From Clostridioides difficile (GTDB lineage: Bacteria; Bacillota; Clostridia; Peptostreptococcales; Peptostreptococcaceae), in contig CP103804.1 in the NCBI GenBank assembly GCA_024919175.1, positions 3,720,001-3,784,000 of the forward strand: a stretch of 64,000 nucleotides of DNA. Reading direction: 5' to 3'. Both the position numbers and the translations under genes were made by a program. Shown piece by piece: positions 26,566 to 34,031 of the stretch (positions are counted from its first letter, which is position 1; every line of letters starts with the position of its first letter). The notes beneath the pieces were generated by a model. That model was not told where the DNA came from. It did not search any database and worked only from the letters and a program-made list of their open reading frames with translations.

Positions 26566-26724
26566 ATGATTTTTTTATATGGAAATACGAAAATCGAATA
26601 TTTGAGAAACAAGGATAAATACCTAAAAAAAGTGATAGATAGAATCGGTCACATAGAGATGGAAGTATACGAGGACTTATTTTCTTCTGTCATACATCAT
26701 ATTATCGGTCATCATATTATTTGA
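26566..26724 (+). pseudogene. Truncated 3-methyladenine DNA glycosylase (alkA N-terminal fragment)
   Basis: An ATG at 26566 behind GAGGAAG opens a 52-codon frame. It reads like the N-terminus of AlkA-type glycosylases: GNTKIEYLRNKDKYLKK, then DRIGHIEMEVYEDLFSSVIH and HIIG, where intact relatives continue with HQIST. It then stops at 26722-26724. The catalytic helix-hairpin-helix and the active-site Asp are absent, so it cannot act as a glycosylase. Sequence directly after the break belongs to the next gene, which suggests a deletion that fused alkA to it. Confidence 0.75.
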
Positions 26725-26746
26725 AGCAGCGATAAAAGAAGGTAAA

Positions 26747-27049
26747 ATGCAAGATTATATTGAACAAGCAGAAAAATTAAAAAAGCATTTGCAAAACGCA
26801 GAAGGGTTTATGTGTTCTGAACGCTTTTCTTCTCTTGCTTCCAAAGAAAAACTTCTCAGTATGTCTGTTTGGAAAGACGAAGAAAGCATTTCAAAATGGC
26901 GTAATTTTATTGCGCAACGTGAAAGCCAGCAACAAGGTAGATTATCAGATTTTATAGACTATAAAATCACTGTTGTATCCCAAATTCGTTGCTACACCAT
27001 GGCAGACCGAAAAAAACATTTAAACTCTAATCAATATTTTAATATATAG
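26747..27049 (+). CDS. Antibiotic biosynthesis monooxygenase (ABM)-like protein, N-terminus disturbed
   Basis: A 100-residue soluble protein of the ferredoxin-like ABM/heme-degrading fold. Typical features are YIEQAEKLKKHLQNAEGF, followed by SVWKDEESISKWRN. In-frame codons upstream of the ATG (from about 26709) read as the missing first strand (V-I-I-L-F-E-A-A-I-K-E-G-K) but have no start codon. The gene therefore seems to have lost its own start when alkA was truncated, and may now start at the internal ATG behind AAGAAGG. A loss of function is possible. It is followed by ogt after ten bases. Confidence 0.6.
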   Translation: MQDYIEQAEKLKKHLQNAEGFMCSERFSSLASKEKLLSMSVWKDEESISKWRNFIAQRESQQQGRLSDFIDYKITVVSQIRCYTMADRKKHLNSNQYFNI

Positions 27050-27058
27050 GAGGCATAC

Positions 27059-27589
27059 ATGCAGTATATTAGTTATTACCATTCCCCCTTGGGAAAAATT
27101 CTCTTAGCGTCAGACCATATTGGAATAACAGGGCTTTGGTTTGAAAATCAGAAATATTATGCATATAAGCTTAACAAGGAGCACAAAGAAATAGATTCGA
27201 CTTTTTTTGATCATGTAAAACATTGGTTGGATATTTATTTTTCTGGAAAAGAGCCCGATTTTTTACCACCAATACATTTAATTGGTACTTCTTTCCAGAT
27301 TGAAGTATGGGAAATTTTAAAGCAGATACCTTATGGAGAAACAACTATTTATGGCGAGATTGCAATACAGATTGCACAGAAAAAGGAGCTTTCCCAAATG
27401 TCATCACAAGCGGTAGGTGGTGCAGTAGGTCACCCAATTTCCATTATGATACCCTGCCACCGTGTCATTGGAAAAAATGGAAGTTTAACCGGATATGCTG
27501 GCGGTATAGATAAAAAAATAGAACTTTTGTCATTAGAAAAAGTTCCTATCCAGTCATTTTTTATACCCAAGAAAGGAAGTGCATTATGA
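27059..27589 (+). CDS. ogt: Methylated-DNA--protein-cysteine methyltransferase
   Basis: A 176-residue suicide alkyltransferase that removes methyl groups from O6-methylguanine. The C-terminal domain has the diagnostic IPCHRVIG motif with acceptor Cys133, preceded by the helix-turn-helix around PYGETTIYGEIA. The following GSLTGYAGGIDKK loop is intact. The N-terminal domain is short, as in Ogt. The start follows TATAGGAGGCATAC. Its stop overlaps the following methyltransferase start by four bases (ATGA). With the AraC regulator and alkA fragment it forms an alkylation-damage cassette. Confidence 0.93.
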   Translation: MQYISYYHSPLGKILLASDHIGITGLWFENQKYYAYKLNKEHKEIDSTFFDHVKHWLDIYFSGKEPDFLPPIHLIGTSFQIEVWEILKQIPYGETTIYGEIAIQIAQKKELSQMSSQAVGGAVGHPISIMIPCHRVIGKNGSLTGYAGGIDKKIELLSLEKVPIQSFFIPKKGSAL

Positions 27590-28359
27590 AACCAATAAAT
27601 TTAGAAACTATCAATCGTTCTTTTGACATACAGGCACCTAATTTTGAAAGTAAGTCTGTACAATTTTGTAAAGAATCCTACTTACAGTATATGCTATCTA
27701 ATATTGCACCAAAACAAGATAACACTGTTTTGGAAGTGGCTTCTGGAACTTGTATTTGTAGTCGTTTTCTTGCTCCTCATGCACAGGCAGTGGTATGTTT
27801 GGACGCAACAACCTCTATGCTGAAGAAAGGAAAGTGTGAAGCAGAAAAAGAGCATCTACACAATATGTTTTTTGTGAAAGGATATGCAGAAGAACTTCCT
27901 TTCTTAGATAATAGTTTTGATATTGTATTTTCCCGTTTGGCTTTTCATCATTTCACAGATGTATATAAAGTGTTTTCAGAAATGGTAAGAGTATTAAAAC
28001 CTGATGGGAAACTGGTCTTCATTGATATGGAAGCGACTGATGAAATATTACGCCCCATAGAGGACGAACTGGAAACATTGCGTGACTCTTCACATGTAAG
28101 AAATCTAAGTATAACAGAAATGAAAAAATTGTTTGAAAGCTATAGTTTACAAATAGAAAAGTGTGAAGGAACAAAAATACAACAACAATTAAGCGACTGG
28201 TTAAATTTAACAAAGACACCAAAATCAAAAAGAGATAGAATTATCGCACTTATCAAAGAAGAACTTAACGGAAACGAGAAAACAGGTCTTTATCCTTTTA
28301 AGACTGATAAAGGAATATGCTTTAATCATAACTGGATTTTTATATTGGGACGAAAATAA
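27586..28359 (+). CDS. Class I SAM-dependent methyltransferase
   Basis: A 257-residue methyltransferase of the Methyltransf_11/UbiE-like type. The SAM-binding motif I is VLEVASGTCICSRFLAPHA. Then come LDATTSMLKKGK, GYAEELPFLDNSFDIVFSR and LAFHHF; the fold is complete. The target is unknown: small molecules are most common in this group. It overlaps ogt by four bases, so the two are translationally coupled. Its place in an ogt operon is suggestive but does not prove a repair role. An intrinsic terminator follows. Confidence 0.82.
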   Translation: MKPINLETINRSFDIQAPNFESKSVQFCKESYLQYMLSNIAPKQDNTVLEVASGTCICSRFLAPHAQAVVCLDATTSMLKKGKCEAEKEHLHNMFFVKGYAEELPFLDNSFDIVFSRLAFHHFTDVYKVFSEMVRVLKPDGKLVFIDMEATDEILRPIEDELETLRDSSHVRNLSITEMKKLFESYSLQIEKCEGTKIQQQLSDWLNLTKTPKSKRDRIIALIKEELNGNEKTGLYPFKTDKGICFNHNWIFILGRK

Positions 28360-28384
28360 ATCTGCAATATATAATCTTCACATT

Positions 28385-28422
28385 AGCTCGTACAAACATT
28401 CTGTTCTGTATGGGCTTTTTTT
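28385..28422 (+). terminator. Intrinsic terminator after the methyltransferase
   Basis: AGCTCGTACA pairs with TGTATGGGCT (wobble pairs included), followed by seven Ts. Confidence 0.7.
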
Positions 28423-28518
28423 ATAAACACATTCTTTCTATTATGCCCCCAACAGTATAAACGGTATTCCTAATTCCCGTTTATATATCTCAGCTTTAGC
28501 AGAAAGGGGGGTGAAATT

Positions 28519-28692
28519 ATGAAGACATCTTCTTTTTAGCATATCGTCTGATTGCAGTTTAACTCCTTAATGATGATTATTATTAAATGAAAATTGAAAA
28601 ATTACAAAAGACAGTTTGCAAGACGTTCCAAGCGTGAAGTGTTGTTTTGTGAAATGGCAGAAATAAAGAAATTTGAAATCAGAGTGAAGTAA
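28519..28692 (+). pseudogene. Broken small gene of conjugative-transposon type
   Basis: A very strong ribosome site (AAAGGGGGGTGAAATT) precedes an ATG, but the frame stops after six codons. Joining frames gives A-Y-R-L-I-A-V, then L-L-N-D-D-Y-Y, then NYKRQFARRSKREVLFCEMA and EIKKFEIRVK before TAA. In-frame stops and frame changes separate the pieces. The pattern resembles a short protein common near the excision genes of Tn916/Tn1549-type elements; I cannot name the family. It supports a mobile-element origin. Confidence 0.6.
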
Positions 28693-28713
28693 TCAACTGT
28701 ATAAACGAAAATC

Positions 28714-28745
28714 GGGAGATACACAGTATTTTTGTGTTATCTCCC
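28714..28745. terminator. Hairpin in the right flank of the insertion
   Basis: GGGAGATACACA pairs with TGTGTTATCTCCC, a near-perfect 12-bp stem with a short loop. It follows the broken small gene. The trailing T run is weak, so its function as a terminator is uncertain. Confidence 0.5.
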
Positions 28746-28919
28746 TCGTTAGTTTTGCTGTCATATCAAGGCTCATTCAATCATGGTAATTTCGTGGTAA
28801 AACAAGTGTTTTCTTATGCTTTTAATTGCTTGAAAGTGTAGTGTTTATGCGGATAATCGAAAATTCGATATAAAATTTAATAGAAATAATTCTAAAAATT
28901 TAATATATTATAAGTATTA

Positions 28920-29684
28920 TCATGATATATACTCTTTTAACTTAGACAATACTTTTTTCTCTATCCTTGATACTTGAACCTGTGATATATTGAGCATTTC
29001 TCCTATTTCACTTTGAGTCATATCTTCAAAATATCTGAGAACTATTATTTGGCGTTCCCTCTTATCAAGTCTTCCAAGTATGTCCTTTAATAATATATTA
29101 TCTACAACTTTTTCTTCCTCACTTTCTCCCTTCATACTTATTTTATCAATAAGGCATATTGGAGAACCTTCCTCTTCATGAATAACACCTTGTAGATACT
29201 CCACATTAAAATTAGCTTCCATAGCCATTACTAAATCTTCTTTTTCTACATCTAATGCTTGAGCTATTTCTTCTATACTTGGTTCTCTACCTAGCTTTTT
29301 AGTTAAAGCTTCACTTTCCATCTTGGCCTTTACAGCTATTTGCTTCAATGACCTTGATACTTTTATCATACCATCATCTCTTAAATATCTCTTTATTTCA
29401 CCTAGAATCATCGGTACTGCATAAGTAGAGAATTTAACATTAAATTTTGGGTCAAATTTATATATTGATTTTATTAAACCTATAGAACCTAACTGAAATA
29501 AATCTTCTCTATCATACCCTATATTTAAAAATCTAGATACAACGCTCCTAACTAGACCTAAATTACTTGATATTAATATTTCTTTTGCCTCTTCATCTCC
29601 ATTTTGAACTTTATCAATAAGTTCTAGAGTCTCTTCATGACTAAGAAGAGGTTTTTTTTCTTCTCTGGCAACAGTTACTTCCAT
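28920..29684 (-). CDS. sigF: RNA polymerase sporulation sigma factor SigF
   Basis: A 254-residue forespore-specific sigma factor, the first compartment-specific factor of sporulation. Region 2 is NLGLVRSVVSRFLNIGYD, then EDLFQLGSIGLIKSIYKFDP, then FSTYAVPMILGEIKRYLRDD. Region 3 follows (IKVSRSLKQIAVKAK), and region 4 ends with LDKRERQIIVLRYFEDMTQ, then SEIGEMLNISQVQVSRIEKK. It is held inactive by SpoIIAB, whose gene precedes it by 22 bases, in the operon spoIIAA-spoIIAB-sigF. The start follows AGTGAGGTTTTATT. Downstream lies the accessory insertion instead of spoVAC. Confidence 0.97.
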   Translation of the reverse strand: MEVTVAREEKKPLLSHEETLELIDKVQNGDEEAKEILISSNLGLVRSVVSRFLNIGYDREDLFQLGSIGLIKSIYKFDPKFNVKFSTYAVPMILGEIKRYLRDDGMIKVSRSLKQIAVKAKMESEALTKKLGREPSIEEIAQALDVEKEDLVMAMEANFNVEYLQGVIHEEEGSPICLIDKISMKGESEEEKVVDNILLKDILGRLDKRERQIIVLRYFEDMTQSEIGEMLNISQVQVSRIEKKVLSKLKEYIS

Positions 29685-29706
29685 AATAAAACCTCACTTT
29701 TGGACT

Positions 29707-30135
29707 TTATTTAGGCAAATTTATTTTTTTAGTCATTTCAATTCTAGTGCCATTATCTTTTCTAGAACTTACCTCTACATCGTCCATAAAGCTTTTCATA
29801 ACTGTGAATCCCATTCCTGATCTATCAAGTTCTGGTTTTGATGTATAAAGTGGTTCCATTGCCTTCTCCACATTTTCTATTCCATACCCTTCATCTTCAA
29901 CTACAATTTTTATAGTATTTCCTTCTATCTCACATCTTAAAAAAACAAATTTAGAACTGTCTTCTTCATATCCATGTATTATAGCATTTGTAACAGCCTC
30001 AGAGACAGCAGTCTTTATATCAACTAATTCATCTACTGTTGGGTCTAACTTTGCTGCAAATGATGCTACTATAACTCTTGCTAAACTTTCATTTTCAGAT
30101 AGTGCCGAAAATTTAACTTCCATAATATTATTCAT
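29707..30135 (-). CDS. spoIIAB: Anti-sigma F factor (serine kinase)
   Basis: A 142-residue GHKL-type protein that binds and inhibits SigF and phosphorylates SpoIIAA. The N-box is AVSEAVTNAIIHGYE and the G1 box VEDEGYGIENVE, with a second glycine motif ELDRSGMGFTVMKSF. Length is as in Bacillus. The ATG at 30135 lies six bases after GGGAGGAG; a GTG just upstream is less well spaced. It lies between spoIIAA and sigF. Confidence 0.96.
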   Translation of the reverse strand: MNNIMEVKFSALSENESLARVIVASFAAKLDPTVDELVDIKTAVSEAVTNAIIHGYEEDSSKFVFLRCEIEGNTIKIVVEDEGYGIENVEKAMEPLYTSKPELDRSGMGFTVMKSFMDDVEVSSRKDNGTRIEMTKKINLPK

Positions 30136-30148
30136 CACATACTCCTCC

Positions 30149-30484
30149 CTACAAAGAACTTAGAGCTTCTTCATACGTATCATAAATGCCAATAATTTTA
30201 TTTAACCCAGATAAATCAAAAATTTTCTTAACTCGTGAACTTATATTAATTACTGAAACTCGTCCCCCTTCATTAGAAATTTTTTTATATCTACCTATGA
30301 TGACACCTATACCTGAAGAATCCATAAAATTAATATCTCCAAAATCAAATACAACATTTTTTACTTGATTAACACTTAATAAGTTATCTATTTCTTCCCT
30401 TATTTCATTAGCTACATGGTGGTCTAGTTCTGAGCACATAAATTCTATGTATAGATTCTTATGTTCTAAGGAATATTTTACCAT
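30149..30484 (-). CDS. spoIIAA: Anti-anti-sigma F factor
   Basis: A 111-residue STAS-domain protein. Its dephosphorylated form binds SpoIIAB and releases SigF. The phosphorylation motif FMDSSGIGVIIGRYK contains the conserved Ser. It is the first gene of the operon. The start at 30484 follows GAAGGAGGGATTTTG; the longer reading in the same frame lacks a ribosome site. A SigH-type promoter lies about 45 bases upstream. Confidence 0.95.
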   Translation of the reverse strand: MVKYSLEHKNLYIEFMCSELDHHVANEIREEIDNLLSVNQVKNVVFDFGDINFMDSSGIGVIIGRYKKISNEGGRVSVINISSRVKKIFDLSGLNKIIGIYDTYEEALSSL

Positions 30485-30529
30485 CAAAATCCCTCCTTCA
30501 ATAGTTTTGTAAAAATAGTAACTTTTAAT

Positions 30530-30558
30530 CAATTCTATAATCGTATTTCTATTCCTTC
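30530..30558 (-). promoter_or_regulatory. SigH-type promoter of the spoIIA operon
   Basis: On the minus strand GAAGGAATA (-35, 30550-30558) is followed after 11 bases by ATAGAATTG (-10, 30530-30538). This fits the SigH consensus RNAGGAWWW-N11/12-RNNGAATWW at almost every position. spoIIA is SigH-dependent in Bacillus and C. difficile. Confidence 0.85.
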
Positions 30559-30570
30559 AATGAAATTTAA

Positions 30571-32661
30571 CTAGTTTTGTCGTATTATTTCTACCATCGT
30601 TTCATTATATGTTATTTGACCACCAATATCTGATATACCAGTATCTGTCAAACTATTAGGATTGCCATGTTTCTTCCACCATCCAACATACATTTTTACT
30701 ATATAATCACTTACTCCGTTATCTATATTTATCTGCACATCTATCTTTGTTTTTTTTGACTTTAAAACTACAATATCCTTAGTGTTAACATCTATTTTTT
30801 TAGCCATACTTTGATTTATATATGCTTGAGCTATAGATGTCTTATCCATAAAGTGTTGGCTAAACAAAGTATCTGCATGGTGATTAGTTAACAATCTAAA
30901 AATATTTTTTCTATTTTCATCTTCAAAGTTTCTAGTTTTATTACTTATATACACTGGAATTGGACTAATTCCTAAATCTCTTATCCTTTCTGAATAAAGT
31001 TCATACTTTCCAGATGGAGTTTCGAACTTCTTATCTTCCCAAGCAATAGGATTATGTATAGTAAAATAACTGTTTTTAAGCTTTTCTATATCTAGACTTT
31101 TATCAAAACGATTAAGTGGCTCAATTACTTTTTCTAAGTATTCTTTTTTTGATACAAAAGGATAGTCTCTTAGCTCCATCTTTTTAGCTAACTCCATAAA
31201 AAAATAATACTCATCCATAAATTCATGCTTTGGTTTTACTGCTCTTTCATTATATGTTATATATGGATTGGTCATTGAGCTATAAATTATATCTTCACTT
31301 TCAAGTGTATTTGTACAAGGTATAAATAAGTCACATAAAGTAGCTGTGTCAGTCATAAACATATCAAAACATACTTTAAATTCAATTTTTGAAAAAACTC
31401 TTTCTAATTCTACTAAATCTGGCAATTGATTTAGCATATTACTTTTAGTTATTACTGCCATCTTTATAGGAATATTTCCTTTTAGTGATTTACTTGATAT
31501 ATTATCAAACTTGTTCAGTGTATTATTTGGCTTATCTAATGTATTATTAACTTCATTTGATATATTTTCTTTTAAAGATTCTTCTATAAACTTGCTAATA
31601 TTACTTACATAAAACTCCCTATCTTCGCCATATGCTTGGCTATTATAAGGGTCAGCGTTTATCACATTTGGATAAACCTTATTAGCATAATTCACTCCTC
31701 CACCACTAAATCCTATTTGACCTGTTATAGCTCCTAAGGCATCTATAGCTCTTATTGTATTTCCTCCATTTTTATACTTTTGAAGACCATACCCTACATT
31801 TATAGTTGAATATTTATTAACATATAAATTAACTAATTCTCTTATATCCTTCTCTTTAACTCCACATTCATTACTTAAAAAGTTTAAATCTAATGAGTCC
31901 AAATATTTTTTATATTCTTCAAAACCAAGAACATACGAATTTATATATTCTTCATCATGCAAGTTATCTTCTATTATAATTTTTGCCATAGCCATAGCTA
32001 ATGCTCCATCTGTTCCAGGGCTTACTTGTATGTACTTATCTGCCATTTGGGCAGTCTTTGTATATATAGGGTCAATTACTACTATTTTTATCCCTTTTTC
32101 TTTAGCTTTTTTAATTATTTGCATAGTATGAATGGTAGTATATGCTGGATTTTTTCCCCATATAAATATACTCTTACTGTTTAGCATATCTTCTATAGCA
32201 TGACCCTTAGCTACTCCAAAATCATACTTTTGGGCATGCATTCCTGCACTCCAACATGGCCCTCCCTTATGTCTACTAACTCCTCCATAAAAATTAAAAA
32301 ATATATCTCCTATATACTTTAATATAGACCCACTTCCATATTGGTCATAGTGCATAACGGACTTTGATGTATAATGTTCTTTATAATATAGGAGTTTATC
32401 TGCCATTATTTCTAAAGCTTCATCAAAAGAAATTTTTTTCCATAGACCATCTACCTTTAACATTGGAGTCTCTATCCTATCTTTATGCTTTAATCTATCT
32501 AAATGAGCCAATCCTTTTTTACATATAAATCCTTTTGTATAAGGATGATTTCTATCTCCTTCAATTTTTATCACATTATTTCCTTTAGTATAAACATTAA
32601 ATTTACAACAATCATGGCAATCTAGTGTACATCCATGACTTAATTTCTTTATTGTATCCAT
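30571..32661 (-). CDS. Molybdopterin-dependent oxidoreductase (single subunit)
   Basis: A 696-residue protein of the DMSO-reductase/formate-dehydrogenase superfamily. An N-terminal [4Fe-4S] site is suggested by HGCTLDCHDCCKFNVY and FICKKG. The Mo-bisMGD-binding domains include GKNPAYTTIHTMQII, VVIDPIYTKTAQMADKYIQV and GALAMAMAK. The C-terminal dinucleotide-binding domain starts around LLTNHHADTLFSQH. No Tat signal is present, so it is likely cytoplasmic. A Cys in KGGPCWSAG could be the Mo ligand. No partner electron-transfer subunit or cofactor gene is adjacent. The electron acceptor and substrate are unknown. The coding region ends about 12 bases before the spoIIA promoter. Confidence 0.85.
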   Translation of the reverse strand: MDTIKKLSHGCTLDCHDCCKFNVYTKGNNVIKIEGDRNHPYTKGFICKKGLAHLDRLKHKDRIETPMLKVDGLWKKISFDEALEIMADKLLYYKEHYTSKSVMHYDQYGSGSILKYIGDIFFNFYGGVSRHKGGPCWSAGMHAQKYDFGVAKGHAIEDMLNSKSIFIWGKNPAYTTIHTMQIIKKAKEKGIKIVVIDPIYTKTAQMADKYIQVSPGTDGALAMAMAKIIIEDNLHDEEYINSYVLGFEEYKKYLDSLDLNFLSNECGVKEKDIRELVNLYVNKYSTINVGYGLQKYKNGGNTIRAIDALGAITGQIGFSGGGVNYANKVYPNVINADPYNSQAYGEDREFYVSNISKFIEESLKENISNEVNNTLDKPNNTLNKFDNISSKSLKGNIPIKMAVITKSNMLNQLPDLVELERVFSKIEFKVCFDMFMTDTATLCDLFIPCTNTLESEDIIYSSMTNPYITYNERAVKPKHEFMDEYYFFMELAKKMELRDYPFVSKKEYLEKVIEPLNRFDKSLDIEKLKNSYFTIHNPIAWEDKKFETPSGKYELYSERIRDLGISPIPVYISNKTRNFEDENRKNIFRLLTNHHADTLFSQHFMDKTSIAQAYINQSMAKKIDVNTKDIVVLKSKKTKIDVQINIDNGVSDYIVKMYVGWWKKHGNPNSLTDTGISDIGGQITYNETMVEIIRQN

Positions 32662-33029
32662 AAAATATCTTTATCTCCTTATAAAAGTTATATATTCACT
32701 ACATTTTCATTAAATTTTGTATATTTAAAATTCTCTGCGTAAGGCATAAATATATTTTATCAAATTAAATTCAAAAATACTTTATAAATATGATATTAGT
32801 ATGAAATTACTTTTCAACAAATCGAATCGAGAAAACATAATGTTAAAAAACCTCTCAATTACTTTATCTTTAAGATACAGTAATTGAGAGGTTTTAATAA
32901 GTTTAAAATTAATTTTAAACCCTTAGACATTTTTCTTTCTCTTTTGTATCACATTAAAAGTTAACTTGATAAGTTAAATTGACTTTTATCTATAACTTAC
33001 TTATAATATGATTATATTAGTTTTAAATT
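32662..33029. other. Intergenic region with a bidirectional hairpin
   Basis: AT-rich DNA between the Mo-oxidoreductase and the small gene at 33030. It contains the perfect hairpin at 32846-32895 and an imperfect dyad near 32956-32988 (AAAAGTTAACTT/AAGTTAAATTGACTTTT). No gene is seen. Confidence 0.55.
32846..32895. terminator. Strong hairpin, probable terminator
   Basis: AAACCTCTCAATTACT pairs with AGTAATTGAGAGGTTTT around an inner TATCTT/AAGATA stem. It lies about 135 bases downstream of the small gene at 33030 and would end the HxlR transcript (minus strand), with T-rich sequence on both sides. Confidence 0.7.
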
Positions 33030-33173
33030 TTATTTTCTAATTATTTTTAGTATAGTACCTATGCCAATAGGTGCTATTTCTTTTTCTTCAATATACAGGG
33101 CTCTTCCAATTGCTTCATCTCTTTCTCCTGTAAACTTAGATATTATATTTGAAAGAAACAGAGAACATTTCAT
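33030..33173 (-). CDS. Small hypothetical protein coupled to the HxlR gene
   Basis: A 47-codon frame whose ATG overlaps the HxlR stop codon by one base (TAATG). The product is basic and hydrophobic: MKCSLFLSNIISKF, then a TGERDEAIGRALYIEEKEIAP segment and a C-terminal GIGTILKIIRK. I do not recognise it. The overlap and lack of intervening sequence argue for translational coupling, but there is no independent ribosome site stronger than AAAGGA, so it may also be a gene remnant. Confidence 0.35.
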   Translation of the reverse strand: MKCSLFLSNIISKFTGERDEAIGRALYIEEKEIAPIGIGTILKIIRK

Positions 33174-33502
33174 TAGTCCTTTACTTCGTTTTCTTTGTGA
33201 AGATATGTTTTTCCCCATATTTTCATCTGCTCTAGAATAGTTGCAAAACTCTCTCCTAAATCAGTTAACGAATACTCCACTCTAGGTGGGATTTCTTGAT
33301 AGACATATCTGGAAATAAAACCGTCTGCTTCCAGTTCCCTAAGTTGCTTTGTCAATGTAGATTGAGTAATATCACCGACTTGACGTTGTAATTCTCCAAA
33401 ACGTCTTGTTTTTATAGAAAGATAATATAAAATCGCAATCTTCCACTTTCCGCCTAAAATCTTTTGTATTTTCGCAATTGTTTCACATCGTTCAATCGCC
33501 AT
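33173..33502 (-). CDS. HxlR-family transcriptional regulator
   Basis: A 109-residue winged helix-turn-helix protein. The HxlR signature is complete: GGKWKIAILYYLS, RRFGELQRQVGDITQSTLTK, QLRELEADGFISR and PRVEYSLTDLG. Members respond to reactive electrophiles, disulfide or redox stress, or quinones. It is divergent from a DUF6506 gene, and an operator-like dyad lies between them near its own start. The start follows GATAGGAGGTTTCGTGGGTT. The signal is unknown. Confidence 0.9.
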   Translation of the reverse strand: MAIERCETIAKIQKILGGKWKIAILYYLSIKTRRFGELQRQVGDITQSTLTKQLRELEADGFISRYVYQEIPPRVEYSLTDLGESFATILEQMKIWGKTYLHKENEVKD

Positions 33503-33545
33503 AACCCACGAAACCTCCTATCCTTATGTATGCACTATCATTTTG

Positions 33546-33567
33546 GTACTTAGTAGTATGTAAGTAC
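33546..33567. promoter_or_regulatory. Operator-like dyad for the HxlR regulator
   Basis: GTACTTA-N8-TAAGTAC is a perfect inverted repeat 44 bases upstream of the HxlR start. The form GTAC...GTAC is typical of HxlR-family sites. It probably serves autoregulation and control of the divergent gene. Confidence 0.5.
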
Positions 33568-33731
33568 TATAACCATAATAGGACAGTACTTTTCTTCCCT
33601 ATCGTATCATGCTATCATTATAATTACAAGAAAAGGAGGAAAAATTAGTCTAAATGTCATAGGCAAATTAATAATCTATTTAAAAATTTTTAATGTGTTT
33701 TTACATATAATTTACAGGAGGAGATTTTCTG

Positions 33732-34031
33732 ATGTTTGAATGTGCATTTATCTATGTCGCTGATGGTCTTAGCTCAGATAAGCAAAGAGTTATTATCCCA
33801 TCCGATACTATCAACATGAATGTTATTGGTGTAAAAAATTATGATGAAGCAGAAATAGTAGCTAAAGAAATGGTAGAAAAAGGTTGTACAGCTATTGAGC
33901 TATGTGCTGGTTTTGGTAATGAAGGTATTTATAGAATTAAAAAGGCTGTTGGACCTAAGGTTGCTGTGGGTGCAGTTAAATTTGATTTTCATCCAGCTTT
34001 TGACTTTAAGAGTGGAGATGAAATATTCTAA
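33732..34031 (+). CDS. DUF6506 family protein
   Basis: A 99-residue cytosolic protein of unknown function. Its overall pattern (FECAFIYVADGL at the start, AIELCAGFGNEGIYRIKKAVG in the middle and VAVGAVKFDFHP near the end) matches a small family often found beside HxlR or similar regulators; I recall it as DUF6506. A conserved Glu-Leu-Cys and two His suggest a binding site, but there is no known activity. It is divergent from HxlR, and the start follows CAGGAGGAGATTTTCTG. Regulation by HxlR is inferred. Confidence 0.7.
   Translation: MFECAFIYVADGLSSDKQRVIIPSDTINMNVIGVKNYDEAEIVAKEMVEKGCTAIELCAGFGNEGIYRIKKAVGPKVAVGAVKFDFHPAFDFKSGDEIF

Larger units (their letters stand above)
25300..28870. mobile_element. 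Decayed integrative element inserted between sigF and spoVAC
   Basis: About 3.5 kb separates two sporulation operons that are neighbours in other C. difficile genomes as I recall them. The segment carries an AraC-type regulator, an alkA fragment, a monooxygenase-like gene, ogt and a methyltransferase. It also holds a broken small gene of conjugative-transposon type. Imperfect direct repeats containing GTGGTAAA occur near both ends (25409-25452 and 28783-28835). No integrase or relaxase remains. The boundaries are approximate. Confidence 0.55.
28360..28919. other. Right flank of the accessory insertion
   Basis: This 560-base stretch holds the methyltransferase terminator, a broken small gene (28519-28692), a second hairpin (28714-28745) and the right-hand GTGGTAAA repeat (28783-28801). 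Native AT-rich DNA resumes around 28860, just before the sigF stop codon. No intact gene is present. Confidence 0.6.

Noticed and set aside
33174..33218. Longer 62-codon version of the small frame starting at 33218
   Set aside because: It overlaps the HxlR gene and has no ribosome site; only the 47-codon version with TAATG overlap is plausible.
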